The notes under the pieces: model-generated
Databases searched by the model: none
Told to the model about the DNA's origin: nothing
Seen by the model: the letters and a program-made list of their open reading frames with translations, nothing else
Part shown: piece by piece, positions 51,341-60,799 of the stretch
Position numbering within the stretch: position 1 is the first letter of the stretch
Layout of the letters: each line of letters starts with the position of its first letter
Origin: Silvimonas soli
Lineage (GTDB): Bacteria; Pseudomonadota; Gammaproteobacteria; Burkholderiales; Chitinibacteraceae
Length of the DNA stretch: 64,000 nucleotides
Assembly (NCBI RefSeq): GCF_030035605.1
Contig: NZ_CP106736.1
Coordinates: 806,001-870,000, forward strand
Reading direction: 5' to 3'
Program-made: the position numbers and the translations under genes

Positions 51341-51416
51341 TGGCGTCCCCACGGGGAGTCGAACCCCGGTCGTCGCCGTGAAAGGGCGGTGTCCTAGGCC
51401 TCTAGACGATGGGGAC
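51341..51416 (-). tRNA. tRNA-Glu (anticodon TTC), copy 1
   Basis: Same 76-base sequence as the 51072 copy, with encoded CCA. The two copies flank tRNA-Arg. Confidence 0.96.
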
Positions 51417-51475
51417 GTCTAAACATTTATGCGGCTACTCAAGAGTTACTGCATTCCTGAGCAGCCGCATTGTTT

Positions 51476-51551
<76 letters not shown>

Positions 51552-51564
51552 GAAAGAGATGCGC

Positions 51565-51593
51565 ATTGTAGGAGATGAATCTAAACCTGTAAA
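51565..51593 (-). promoter_or_regulatory. Sigma-70 promoter of the tRNA operon
   Basis: On the minus strand TTTACA (51593-51588), 17-base spacer, TACAAT (51570-51565), 13 bases before the tRNA-Ala 5' end. The -10 is followed by GCGCATC, a GC-rich discriminator typical of stringently controlled stable-RNA promoters. Confidence 0.75.
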
Positions 51594-51622
51594 CCCCTAA
51601 TGCGCATTTTTTTAAATATTTA

Positions 51623-52423
51623 TTACCAGAGCGCCCACCAGGAGCCGGTTTCCCAATAGCTATCCTGCAACACCACGGTGTTCGGGTAGTTCTGCAGCAG
51701 CACGCGCTTGGCATCGTCACGCAGTTGGGTCAGGCCCAGCTTGTCGTACGAACGCACCATGATGCCCAACGCTGGTTCCACCTGCTTGGTGTTGCTGAAT
51801 GATTCCAGCAGCCCCTTGCCGCGATTGGCAGCAGCCAGATATGCACCACGGCGGTAGTAGTATTTGGCTACAAACAGCTCATGGTTAGCTAGCGCCCCGA
51901 TCAGATACCCCATCCGCGTGCGGGAATCCTCGGCGTATTTGCTATCCGGGAAGCGATCAACCAACTGTTTGAAGGCATCGAACGAGTCACGCGCCGACTT
52001 TGGGTCACGCTCGGACATGTCCTGCTTGGCCAATGCCGACAAAAAGCCCTGGTTCTCATTAAAGTTGACCAGACCCTTCAGATACAGCGCGTAATCCATA
52101 CTCGGATGAGACGGATACTGCTTCATGAACCGGTCCAGCGTAGCCAGTGCCAACTGCGCGTCAATATTCTTGTACTGGTTAAAAGCCTCTTCCAGCAACG
52201 CTTGCTGGGCAAAGCGGCCATAAGGGTAACGAGCTTCCAGTGCTTCGAACAGCTTGGTCGATTTTTCCCAGTTTTTGCTGGTTTGTTCGCTTTTCGCTTC
52301 GTTGTAGATCTTCTCAGCCGACCAGCCTTTGGTCTCGTCTTGCTCGTCCGGCGTCGATGCGCAACCGGCCAGTAAAAAACCGGCCACAGCGAATGCTGCG
52401 ATTCGCGGTAAAATCTTGTTCAT
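51623..52423 (-). CDS. bamD: Outer-membrane assembly lipoprotein BamD
   Basis: Essential lipoprotein of the BAM complex that inserts outer-membrane proteins such as the two porins here. The 266 residues have lipobox LLAGC21 and a TPR-rich helical body with KIYNEAKSEQTSKNWEKS, LFEALEARYPYG and LDRFMKQYPSHPSMDYAL. AGGA lies 7 bases before the ATG. The start codon overlaps that of the divergent rluD gene region, so each promoter must lie inside the other gene. Confidence 0.95.
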   Translation of the reverse strand: MNKILPRIAAFAVAGFLLAGCASTPDEQDETKGWSAEKIYNEAKSEQTSKNWEKSTKLFEALEARYPYGRFAQQALLEEAFNQYKNIDAQLALATLDRFMKQYPSHPSMDYALYLKGLVNFNENQGFLSALAKQDMSERDPKSARDSFDAFKQLVDRFPDSKYAEDSRTRMGYLIGALANHELFVAKYYYRRGAYLAAANRGKGLLESFSNTKQVEPALGIMVRSYDKLGLTQLRDDAKRVLLQNYPNTVVLQDSYWETGSWWALW

Positions 52424-52424
52424 G

Positions 52425-53480
52425 ATGAATCCTGAATTAGAACCCGACGATTATAGCGATTTCGCGCAGCCGCGTATCCTCACTGTGCCCGCTGAATGTG
52501 CTGGCTCACGTCTGGACGCCGCGCTGGCGCAATTGTTACCCGACTATTCACGCAACCGGCTGGCCGGATGGGTGAAAGACGGCCTTGTCACTGTCGATGA
52601 CAAACCTGCCTCCCCAAAGACCAAACTATGGGGCGGCGAAACCTTGCGGGTGGATATCCAGCCTGATCCGGAAGAAGTCGCCTTCCAGCCAGAGAATATC
52701 CCGCTGGACGTAATTTACGAAGATGAAGCCATCCTCGTTATCGACAAACCGGCCGGGCTGGTTGTTCATCCTGGTAGCGGCAACTGGTCCGGCACTTTGC
52801 TTAATGGACTGTTACACGCCTATCCGGAGCTTAAAACCGTTCCCCGCGCCGGCATCGTACACCGTCTGGACAAAGACACCAGCGGCTTGATGGTGGTAGC
52901 GCGTACCCTGCCCGCGCAAAACCATCTGGTCAAGCAGTTGCAAGCGCACACGGTCAAGCGCCATTACCTCGCCATTGCCCAGGGTCTGGTCAAGCGTGAT
53001 GGTACGGTAGATGCGCCTATCGGGCGGCATCCGCGTGAGCGCATCCGCATGGCGGTGGTTGGGACAGGCAAGCACGCGGTGACTCACTACCGGGTGCTGG
53101 AAAAATTTGATGGCTTCACGCTGGTTGAGTGCCGTCTGGAAACCGGCCGTACTCATCAGATTCGCGTGCACATGGCGCATATCGGCCATCCACTGGCCGC
53201 AGATCCGGTCTACAGCGGTCGTGCCAAGCGGCTGGAGCCTGAGATCATGCTGGCGCTGGAAGACTTTGATCGTCAGGCTTTGCATGCACGCAAGCTCAGC
53301 CTGGTGCATCCGGTGACCGGCAAAACCATGACCTGGCGCTCGCCGATTCCGATCGACTTTGAATCCTTGCTCAACACCATGCGCGCGCAAGCCGGTCTGG
53401 ATGAAACCTGGGATGAAGAAGAAGACTGGGGTGACGACGACGACGACCACGACATGGAGGTCATCTATGTCCGCGAATGA
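52425..53480 (+). CDS. rluD: 23S rRNA pseudouridine synthase RluD
   Basis: Makes pseudouridines in helix 69 of 23S rRNA. From the ATG at 52425 (52422 is an equal option) it is 351 residues. It has an S4 RNA-binding domain (about 25-75), then the RluA catalytic domain with Asp149 in HRLDKDTSG, and GRTHQIRVHMAHIGHP near 250. The C-terminal tail is unusually acidic: DEEEDWGDDDDDHDME. It starts 1 base from the divergent bamD start and overlaps pgeF by 14 bases. Confidence 0.94.
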   Translation: MNPELEPDDYSDFAQPRILTVPAECAGSRLDAALAQLLPDYSRNRLAGWVKDGLVTVDDKPASPKTKLWGGETLRVDIQPDPEEVAFQPENIPLDVIYEDEAILVIDKPAGLVVHPGSGNWSGTLLNGLLHAYPELKTVPRAGIVHRLDKDTSGLMVVARTLPAQNHLVKQLQAHTVKRHYLAIAQGLVKRDGTVDAPIGRHPRERIRMAVVGTGKHAVTHYRVLEKFDGFTLVECRLETGRTHQIRVHMAHIGHPLAADPVYSGRAKRLEPEIMLALEDFDRQALHARKLSLVHPVTGKTMTWRSPIPIDFESLLNTMRAQAGLDETWDEEEDWGDDDDDHDMEVIYVRE

Positions 53481-54246
53481 GGCCGCCGATCAATCGGATC
53501 CATCAGACCAACCGGATCAATCGCAGCCGCCACGCTTTCTGATGCCCCACTGGCCAGCACCCGCCAATGTAATGGCGCTGATGACCACGCGGGTCGGTGG
53601 CGTCAGCAACCCGCCGTTTAATCAGCTCAATCTGGGTAAACATGTGGGTGACCATCCGGCGGCAGTGGCCGAAAACCGCGCTATTTTGCGTAGTTACCTG
53701 CCCGCTGAACCCAAATGGCTCAATCAGGTACACGGCATTACGGTAGCCAGCGAAGGCGGTTGCGATGCCGATGCCAGCATCAGTACACAAGCCAACGAAG
53801 TCTCAGTCATCATGACAGCCGATTGCCTGCCGGTGCTGTTTTGCGATCAAGCCGGTACGGTCGTCGCCGCCGCTCACGCCGGGTGGCGTGGCTTGTGTGA
53901 TGGCGTACTGGAAGCCACCGTGCACAAAATGGCCAGGCCTGCGAGCGAAATCCTGGCGTGGATGGGCCCGGCAATTGGTCCGGAACGTTTTGAGGTGGGC
54001 GATGAGGTCCGCGCGGCGTTTATGGCGCATGACCCTGCCGCTGCCAGCGCATTCAAACCCGGTGCGACTGAGGGCAAATGGTTGGCCGATATCTACACGC
54101 TGGCGCATCAACGCCTGACCGCCATCGGCGTTACCGAGGTCTATGGCGGCGGGCTGTGCACCGTAAGCGATGCAGAAAACTTTTTCTCCTACCGCCGAGA
54201 TCACCAGACTGGCCGCATGGCTGCCTTGATCTGGCTGGCGGCTTGA
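53467..54246 (+). CDS. pgeF: Laccase-domain protein PgeF (YfiH family)
   Basis: A 259-residue protein of the Cu-oxidase_4/YfiH family. Members act as purine nucleoside phosphorylases or edit peptidoglycan precursors (PgeF). Seen: LNQVHGITVA, the metal-site block TADCLPVLFCDQAGTVVAAAHAGWRGL with Cys and His ligands, and GGGLCTVSDAENFFSYRRD at the end. GGAGG lies 6 bases before the ATG at 53467, inside the rluD 3' end; the order rluD-pgeF is widely conserved. Confidence 0.93.
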   Translation: MSANEAADQSDPSDQPDQSQPPRFLMPHWPAPANVMALMTTRVGGVSNPPFNQLNLGKHVGDHPAAVAENRAILRSYLPAEPKWLNQVHGITVASEGGCDADASISTQANEVSVIMTADCLPVLFCDQAGTVVAAAHAGWRGLCDGVLEATVHKMARPASEILAWMGPAIGPERFEVGDEVRAAFMAHDPAAASAFKPGATEGKWLADIYTLAHQRLTAIGVTEVYGGGLCTVSDAENFFSYRRDHQTGRMAALIWLAA

Positions 54247-54339
54247 GCCAGCAACTCATCTGGCGGACGTGGCCGATTGCTTTGTTAGCGGCCCGCCCTC
54301 CCCGCCCTTTTCCACGCATAAGTACATAGCGATTTGAAC

Positions 54340-54528
54340 ATGCCAAGCCCAACGCCCGAAATCAATCCCTGCCCCAAATGCGGCGCAGTGGCCGAAGTCC
54401 GCAAAGCCGGTGGCAACCGTGTCTGGCTGGAATGCAGCAAATTTGGCCGCAACGGCAATTGCAGTGTGATCAGCACCCCGCAACCCAATCGCAAGGAAGC
54501 GATTGCGGCCTGGAACAAGCTCAAATAA
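54340..54528 (+). CDS. Lar-like zinc-ribbon protein
   Basis: A 62-residue protein starting MPSPTPEINPCPKCGAVAEV. Two Cys pairs (CPKC and a later single ECSKFGRNGNC pattern), and AIAAWNKLK at the end, match the restriction-alleviation Lar-like fold (PF14354), usually seen in phages and in stand-alone bacterial copies. No phage genes surround it. The start at 54340 is preferred over a TTG two codons earlier. Confidence 0.7.
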   Translation: MPSPTPEINPCPKCGAVAEVRKAGGNRVWLECSKFGRNGNCSVISTPQPNRKEAIAAWNKLK

Positions 54529-54562
54529 CGCCATCTTCTGCTAGCCCTGTGGGCGTCATCTG

Positions 54563-55678
54563 CTAGGACAAAGCGGCACCAAACACATGGCCCATGCCGA
54601 ACGTGACCGCAGCGCACACTCCCGCCGTGAGCAGTTGGCGTAACGCCGAGAAACCGGCCGTGCGCCCGTTAAACAGCGATGTCACAGCGCCCACCAGCAA
54701 TAACGCCAGCGCACTAAGCACCACGCTGCCTCCCATCGCCAGCCAGCCGTTGAATAGCAAAAACGGCAGCACAGGCATTAATGCGCCCAGTGAAAACAGC
54801 ACAAACGAGGTCGTCGCCGCCCGCCACGGATTGCCGCCCATTTCCTTGGGATCAATACCCAACTCTTCACGCGTCAAGGCATCCAGAGCCACGGTTTTGT
54901 CTTTCATGATGCTGTTGGCAATGCGCTCAGCGTCGGCCTTGGGCAAGCCCTTGGCGCGATAGATCAAGATCAGTTCGTGCTTTTCAGCTTCTGGTGTTTG
55001 CTCCAGTTCTTCCGCCTCTTTGGCGATTTGTGAACTGGCCAGTTCGCGGGCGTTGGTCACCGATAGCCATTCGCCCAAGGCCATCGACATCGCCCCGGCC
55101 AGCAAACCGGCCACTCCGGTCAACAGTACCGTATGAGGCGCCACGCCCGCCCCCGCCACGCCCATGATCAAACAAAAATTGGAGACCAGACCATCGTTGG
55201 CGCCTAGCACAGCGGCCCGTAAATCGTTGCCACTGGACACACCGTTGTGCCACGGCTCTGCTTCGGCAATGGTAGGACCATCGATTGGACCGCTGGCAAT
55301 GGCCTGCACAATCGCTGCATGACCGCGTTCCTCGCCCGACAACTCGGCGGCATCGGGCTGACCGGCATATTTATTGCGATCGGCAAACTCGGCGGCGGCC
55401 ACGCTGTTGATGACAAATCCCGGACCAAACCAGCGAATCAACTGGCGCAGCAAACGGGTTTTGAAATCAAAACTGAAACGCGGCATTGTCACGCCATTGG
55501 CATCGAGCCGGTGCAGCCAGATTCTGGCATGGCTGCGTTCTGATTCCGCCAACTGCTGAAAAATTTCTTTGCGCGTGGGTTCGACCTCGGCCGCAGCCAG
55601 CGCATCATATAAAGCGGCACTGTTCATTTCATCGCGCCAGTTGGTCAGAAAACGCTGGATATTGGGTGAATGCTTCAC
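54563..55678 (-). CDS. VIT1/CCC1-family transporter with ferritin-like domain
   Basis: A fusion of an N-terminal ferritin-like/rubrerythrin domain (about 1-125) and a C-terminal VIT1/CCC1 iron-manganese transport domain (about 135-371). The first part has ExxH iron motifs ESERSH (near 47-50) and GEERGH (near 105). The second has several hydrophobic segments and GANDGLVSNFCL and ALGEWLSV typical of VIT1. It likely moves Fe or Mn across the membrane. GTG at 55678 with AGGATC upstream is preferred; ATG at 55711 is possible. Confidence 0.88.
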   Translation of the reverse strand: MKHSPNIQRFLTNWRDEMNSAALYDALAAAEVEPTRKEIFQQLAESERSHARIWLHRLDANGVTMPRFSFDFKTRLLRQLIRWFGPGFVINSVAAAEFADRNKYAGQPDAAELSGEERGHAAIVQAIASGPIDGPTIAEAEPWHNGVSSGNDLRAAVLGANDGLVSNFCLIMGVAGAGVAPHTVLLTGVAGLLAGAMSMALGEWLSVTNARELASSQIAKEAEELEQTPEAEKHELILIYRAKGLPKADAERIANSIMKDKTVALDALTREELGIDPKEMGGNPWRAATTSFVLFSLGALMPVLPFLLFNGWLAMGGSVVLSALALLLVGAVTSLFNGRTAGFSALRQLLTAGVCAAVTFGMGHVFGAALS

Positions 55679-55826
55679 GGCATGATCCTGGGTGTGGCAA
55701 TTGGTAACCATTCATTATCGCCACGGCGCGGACAATTGCCGCCAACAAATACCAGCGCGCAGTTTTGGGATTATCCCGGTACTGCCCTTACAATCTGCTC
55801 CAATTACATTCGCCCGGGCATTTTCC

Positions 55827-56516
55827 GTGACGCTAAACCGCCGTTCTGCTTACCGTTTTTCTGCATCGCTGCTGCTTGCAGTGGTGCTCGCTGCTTGCAG
55901 CAGTACGCCCGCCACGCCGGTCCCGGCCGGGTTTTATCGCGTGCAAAAAGGCGACACGTTGTACCGGATTGCGACAAACAACGGGCAGACCGTGGCGAAT
56001 CTGGCGCGCTGGAACAACCTGAAAGACACCACCTCTATTGAAGTCGATCAGGTGCTGCGCGTGCGTCCGCCGACCGCAGGGTCCGCAACGCCTGGCACAG
56101 CTGCCAAACCGGCGCCCGCCAAACCTGCAACGCCCGCCCCGGCGCCCGCTGCTGCACCCAAACTCGCGCTAGTCTGGCCCGCCAAAGGCACTGAGCTGAA
56201 AACCGCAGCCACCCGCAATAACGGGATTGATATCGGTGGCCAGCGCGGTGACCCGATTCTCGCCGCTGCTGCAGGCAAGGTGGTTTACGCTGGCGAAGGT
56301 ATTCGTGGTTACGGCAAGCTGCTGGTGATCAAGCACAACGAAGACTATCTGACCGCCTACGCCCATAACGATTCGTTGCTGGTCAAAGAAGGCGATAACG
56401 TCAGTCAGGGACAGAAGATCGCCACCATGGGCGATAGCGGCACCACCCGAGTCATGCTGCACTTTGAACTGCGCTACAAAGGCAAAGCGGTTGATCCAAC
56501 CGATTCTTTACCGTGA
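55827..56516 (+). CDS. nlpD: NlpD-like lipoprotein, LysM and degenerate M23 domain
   Basis: A 229-residue outer-membrane lipoprotein (lipobox LAAC24) that likely activates an amidase during cell division. LysM domain YRVQKGDTLYRIATNNG near 36-80, a Pro/Ala linker, then a LytM/M23 domain. Catalytic residues are lost as in E. coli NlpD: NNGIDIGG lacks the first His, and MLHFELR lacks the first His of HxH. GTG start at 55827 gives the signal peptide; ATG at 55692 would add 45 unlikely residues. The adjacent rpoS seen in many species is absent. Confidence 0.88.
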   Translation: MTLNRRSAYRFSASLLLAVVLAACSSTPATPVPAGFYRVQKGDTLYRIATNNGQTVANLARWNNLKDTTSIEVDQVLRVRPPTAGSATPGTAAKPAPAKPATPAPAPAAAPKLALVWPAKGTELKTAATRNNGIDIGGQRGDPILAAAAGKVVYAGEGIRGYGKLLVIKHNEDYLTAYAHNDSLLVKEGDNVSQGQKIATMGDSGTTRVMLHFELRYKGKAVDPTDSLP

Positions 56517-56546
56517 AGCTTGGGCAGGCATAAGCGCCCGACTTCC

Positions 56547-56590
56547 ACCCAACAAAAAGGCCCGCGCAGATGCGGGCCTTTTTGTTGGGT
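56547..56590. terminator. 19-base two-way terminator between nlpD and the purine permease
   Basis: ACCCAACAAAAAGGCCCGC-gcagat-GCGGGCCTTTTTGTTGGGT, a fully perfect stem with T-runs on both strands. It ends both convergent genes. Confidence 0.95.
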
Positions 56591-56612
56591 AGTACTTGCC
56601 ACGTAGCGGCTG

Positions 56613-57947
56613 TTAATGACTGCCATCCATGATGAATTTAATCAGGAACAACACCGCCACCATCACCACCGGTGCCCGCAACTGGCGCCAGCGGCCAGTC
56701 CCGGCTTTCATCACACAATACGCAATGAAACCACCAGCAATGCCTTCGGTAATCGAGAAACAGAACGGCATCATCACGGCAGTGATAAACGCGGGCACGC
56801 ATTCGGTCAGGTCTTCCCAATCCACTTTGACCAGTTCGGAAGTCATCAACACACCAACAAAAATCAGCGCGCCAGCAGCAGCGTAGGCAGGCACCATTGC
56901 GGCCAGCGGCGAGAAGAAAATCGCCAGCACAAACATCAAGCCCACCACCACCGCCGTCAGACCGGTACGGCCCCCAACCGACACACCAGCGGAGCTTTCA
57001 ATGTATGTGGAAATGGCCGACGTACCCATAAATGCGCCCAGCATGGAACTGGTGCTATCGACCAACAGTGCTTGCTTCATGCGCGGGAAGCGGCCATTTT
57101 CATCAGCCAGACCCGCTTTGCTGGCCACGCCGATCAAGGTGCCCGATGAGTCAAACAGGCTCACCAGCATGAACGAGAAAATCACCCCGCCCATACCCAG
57201 ACTGAAGGCATCTTTGATAGCCAGTTGCCCGAAAACCGCACCAATAGCGGGTGGCATGGCGGCAATACCGTGGAATTTCACATCTCCAAACATGAACCCC
57301 AAGGCGGTAGTTACGGCGATGGCGATCAGCACCGCGGCGTGTATCCCGCGCGAAGCCAGAATGGCGATGATGAAAAAGCCCAGCGCGCCCAGCACGCATG
57401 GCAAGGAAGTCAGGTTACCCACGGTGACCATAGTGGCCGGGCTGGCGACGACGATCCCGGCATTGTGCAAACCCATCAGGGCGATCATCAGGCCGATACC
57501 GGCGGCAATGCCGACGCGCAAAGACTGCGGAATATTGGCGATCAACCAATAACGTACGCGCAAAACAGTCAGCAGAAAGAACCCGACTGCGCCCCAGAAA
57601 ATGGCGCCCATGCCCACTTGCCAGGTCAGATGCTGCCCGCCCACCACCACAAAAGCAAAGAAGGCATTCAGGCCCATGGCCGGTGCCAGCGCGATGGGCA
57701 GATTGGCAACCAGACCCATGGCGATGCTGCCCACGGCGGCGATCAAGCACGTCACCACGAACACCGCCTGGGTATCCATGCCCGCGTTCGAGAGAATCTG
57801 CGGGTTTACAAAAATGATGTAAACCATGGTGAGAAACGTGGTAATCCCGGCGATCACTTCGGTACGCGCATCCGTACCATGCTCACGCAGTTTGAAATAA
57901 CGTTCCAGCAGGCCTGGGCGTAGCGGTTTTGCGGAGGTTTCCAGCAT
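56613..57947 (-). CDS. NCS2-family purine permease (GhxP/AzgA type)
   Basis: A 444-residue inner-membrane transporter with about 12-14 hydrophobic segments. The N-terminal block TEVIAGITTFLTMVYIIFVN and the motif APAMGLNAFFAF are typical of the AzgA/GhxP branch (guanine/hypoxanthine or adenine). GTSAISTYIESSAG is the family signature near 315. ATG at 57947 is the family start; extra codons to 58010 are leader. There are no neighbours of the purine pathway. Confidence 0.9.
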   Translation of the reverse strand: MLETSAKPLRPGLLERYFKLREHGTDARTEVIAGITTFLTMVYIIFVNPQILSNAGMDTQAVFVVTCLIAAVGSIAMGLVANLPIALAPAMGLNAFFAFVVVGGQHLTWQVGMGAIFWGAVGFFLLTVLRVRYWLIANIPQSLRVGIAAGIGLMIALMGLHNAGIVVASPATMVTVGNLTSLPCVLGALGFFIIAILASRGIHAAVLIAIAVTTALGFMFGDVKFHGIAAMPPAIGAVFGQLAIKDAFSLGMGGVIFSFMLVSLFDSSGTLIGVASKAGLADENGRFPRMKQALLVDSTSSMLGAFMGTSAISTYIESSAGVSVGGRTGLTAVVVGLMFVLAIFFSPLAAMVPAYAAAGALIFVGVLMTSELVKVDWEDLTECVPAFITAVMMPFCFSITEGIAGGFIAYCVMKAGTGRWRQLRAPVVMVAVLFLIKFIMDGSH

Positions 57948-58127
57948 GTTTGATTCCGGGTAACAGGTTACTGAGGTCTGAGGTTCAGACAAACCCGCGC
58001 AGCTTAACAAAAGCGGCGATAAGCACGAAGGCAGAATTGCCCAATTTCATGACGAGCGAATAGCAGTCTGACGCGCGGCAAGCCGCCATCCTGCGGGCTT
58101 TGATGCCAGACAGGTGCATCCAATCGG

Positions 58128-58796
58128 TTACTGACCCGCTTCACTGGCGCCCAAACCGTGCTCGACCGCATATACAGCAGCTTGCACCCGGCTGGATAAA
58201 CTCAGCTTCTTCAGGATGTTCTGTACATGAATCTTGATGGTGCTTTCTGCCAGATCCAGCCGTCGCGCAATGACTTTGTTGCTCTCGCCCAAAGCCAGGT
58301 AGCCCAGAATCTCCCGTTCTCTTGGTGTGAGTTTTTCATCGTCACGCGGTACGGCTGGCGTGGCGCTGGCCACGCGAAACTGTTGAACCAGCTTGGCAGT
58401 CATGGCCTCGGCCACCACGGCCTCACCGGCGTGGGCGCGATGGATGGCGCTGACCAGATATTCCGCGTCGATATTCTTGAGCAGATAACCCCGCGCACCG
58501 GCGCGTAAGGCCGTTGCCAAGTCTTCGGCATCTTCCGAAACTGTCAGCATCAGCACTGCCAACGTCGGGACGTCTTGTAGCATCAGCCGTAGCGCTTCCA
58601 CGCCAGACAAGCCGGGCATGTTCAGGTCCAGCAGCACCACGTCTGGCTGTAAAGCATGCACAAATTTGACCGCCTCGGCACCATCGGCGGCTTCCCCTAC
58701 CACTTCCAGCCCGGCCTGGCGCCCTAGCAGCAGACGTATGCCGCTACGAAACAAAGTGTGGTCATCAACCAGCAGTACGCGGATCGCGTTGGGCAT
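58128..58796 (-). CDS. narL: Nitrate/nitrite response regulator NarL
   Basis: Two-component response regulator of 222 residues: receiver with Asp57 in VVLLDLNMPG, and C-terminal LuxR/NarL HTH (LTPREREILGYLALGESNKVIA, near 158). It regulates nitrate respiration genes when phosphorylated by NarX. ATG at 58796 has GAGAGGG 6 bases upstream. It overlaps the end of narX by 32 bases. Confidence 0.92.
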   Translation of the reverse strand: MPNAIRVLLVDDHTLFRSGIRLLLGRQAGLEVVGEAADGAEAVKFVHALQPDVVLLDLNMPGLSGVEALRLMLQDVPTLAVLMLTVSEDAEDLATALRAGARGYLLKNIDAEYLVSAIHRAHAGEAVVAEAMTAKLVQQFRVASATPAVPRDDEKLTPREREILGYLALGESNKVIARRLDLAESTIKIHVQNILKKLSLSSRVQAAVYAVEHGLGASEAGQ

Positions 58797-60765
58797 GCGA
58801 ACCCTCTCCCTGAGCCATTTCATTGGCGGTTTCGTGTGCGGTACGCGCCATGGTCAACGCCACGGTCACGCCTTTTTCGTTAATGAATTCCAGTTGCGCG
58901 CCCAACCGCTCGGCGCGTTCCCGCATGATATTCAGGCCCACGTGGCGCTCTGCGCGGCTGGCCATTTGCAATGCATCAAAACCACGTCCGTTGTCTTTGA
59001 TCAGCAAACGCAGTGGCGCATCGTTGTGCAAAACCACTTCAACCTGAGTGGCCTGCGCGTGCTTGCGCACATTGGATAGTGCTTCTTGCAAAATAAACAG
59101 CAGTTGCAATTGCGCATCGGCCAGCAGCGGCCGTCCCTGCCCGCTCAATGTCAGCGAAGTGGTAATCCCGGTCTGTTTGCGGAATTTATCGATGACGGTA
59201 CGCATGGACCCTGGCAAGTCGCCTTCTTGCAAACGGGTGCGGAAATTAAGCAGCAGTTCGCGCACATCGTCATAACTTTCTGTCACCCCGGCCCGCAACA
59301 TCGGCACGACATCTTTAGCCTCGTCCAGGGCATTGCGTTTGAGCGAATCATCCAGCATTTGCACTTGCAGATTCAAAAAGCTCAGGCCCTGCGCAATGCT
59401 GTCGTGCAAACCTTGCGCCATCAGATTGCGTTCTTCCGACACCGCCAGTTCCCGCGCCCGGGCCGCCAGCCGCAGGTTTTCCAGCGCAATACCCAGATGC
59501 TGGCCTAGCGTGGTCAGCAATTGCGTTTCGCGTTCTGCAATCTGCCGCTGGCCGACAAAATGCAGCGTAATCAACCCCAGATAAGATTCACCCGCGCCAA
59601 TCGGAAAGGCGCTGACCTGGGCAAAGCCCGCTTCTGCGCACGGCAGCTGCGGCATTACCGGGCTGTAGCGCATTTGCTTGATGACCGTCTGCCCTTGCTG
59701 CGTCGGGCCGCAATGACAATCTTGCGGATGTCGGCAGATATCGGCCTCACGCAAGCTCTCGGGCAAGCCAACGCTGGTCATCAACCAGGCCGAGTCCTCC
59801 AGCGGATCAATCACCCGCACGCTACCCGCATCCGCACCAAACCAGGCGACGAGCCGCTCCAGTACACCGTGGCACAGGGCATGTGCCGTTTGCGGCCCGT
59901 TCACAAAAGCAACCACGTCATATAACAAAGACAGTTCACGATTCTGGGCGTTGAGTTCTGCCGTTTTCTCCAGCACCCGTTGCTCCAGCGAGCTGTAGGC
60001 TTCTGCCAGATGATCTGCCATCTGGTTAAAACCTTGCTGGACTTCGCCAAATTCATCGCGGGTTTCTATGGGCAGGCGCACGGTAAAGTCCTGCACTGTC
60101 ATGCGTGCGATACCTTCGCGCAATCGCCCCAGCGGCCGGAAGATCAGCAAGAACATGAGGTAAATCTGCGTAATCGCCCCGGCAATGGCCAAGGCGATCA
60201 GGAACATCTGCGACAGACGCAACCACAGCGTGCGTTTGGTATTGAGCTGTTCAATCGACAGCACCAATAGGTTCACCTGGTCGACAAACTGGTCCAGATC
60301 GCCACGAAACACTTGCCAGTCAGCCAGCCGCTGGCCGCGCATTACAGGGTCTAGCCACTGAGCTGTCCAGCGTTGGTAGTTCTCTTCGATCTGCGCAAAT
60401 TGCTGTTTGACTTGCGGATCATTGGGCAGATACAACGGTCGCGCCGGATCACCTTCGCGCAGCAGATCCAGCGTTTGCTGGAACTCTTTCTGCTCGTCTT
60501 TGAGCCTGGTAGCGAGTACCGGATCATGATTGGCGGCGTAATGCTCCAGCGTCAGACCCATTTTGTAGGTGCGCATGCGCAAACTGCCAGCGGCGTTGAT
60601 GGCCGCCCCGCCACCCTCCAGCTGCCATGACAGGTACAAGGTGATGCCTATCGCCATCAAACCGACCGCCAACGTTGCGGCCAGCACTGCCAGCACCCGC
60701 ATGGAGAGCTGACGTGCAGGTCTAAGCTGCGTGTTGGGTTTAATGATTTCCGGCTCGGTTTGCAT
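58765..60765 (-). CDS. narX: Nitrate/nitrite sensor histidine kinase NarX
   Basis: Membrane kinase of 666 residues from the ATG at 60765. Two membrane segments (about 23-45 and 165-190) enclose a periplasmic ligand domain with P-box AGSLRMRTYKMG (59-70), which binds nitrate/nitrite. Then a HAMP domain, a GAF-like central part, a HisKA_3 region (GLHDSIAQGLSFLNLQ) and an ATPase domain with DNGRGFDALQ and GLNIMRERAE. It is cotranscribed with narL, overlapping by 32 bases, and lies 34 bases after mobB. Confidence 0.93.
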   Translation of the reverse strand: MQTEPEIIKPNTQLRPARQLSMRVLAVLAATLAVGLMAIGITLYLSWQLEGGGAAINAAGSLRMRTYKMGLTLEHYAANHDPVLATRLKDEQKEFQQTLDLLREGDPARPLYLPNDPQVKQQFAQIEENYQRWTAQWLDPVMRGQRLADWQVFRGDLDQFVDQVNLLVLSIEQLNTKRTLWLRLSQMFLIALAIAGAITQIYLMFLLIFRPLGRLREGIARMTVQDFTVRLPIETRDEFGEVQQGFNQMADHLAEAYSSLEQRVLEKTAELNAQNRELSLLYDVVAFVNGPQTAHALCHGVLERLVAWFGADAGSVRVIDPLEDSAWLMTSVGLPESLREADICRHPQDCHCGPTQQGQTVIKQMRYSPVMPQLPCAEAGFAQVSAFPIGAGESYLGLITLHFVGQRQIAERETQLLTTLGQHLGIALENLRLAARARELAVSEERNLMAQGLHDSIAQGLSFLNLQVQMLDDSLKRNALDEAKDVVPMLRAGVTESYDDVRELLLNFRTRLQEGDLPGSMRTVIDKFRKQTGITTSLTLSGQGRPLLADAQLQLLFILQEALSNVRKHAQATQVEVVLHNDAPLRLLIKDNGRGFDALQMASRAERHVGLNIMRERAERLGAQLEFINEKGVTVALTMARTAHETANEMAQGEGSHAQRDPRTAG

Positions 60766-60799
60766 GCTGTTTTTCCACGCGCCGGATAATGCGGCAGCG

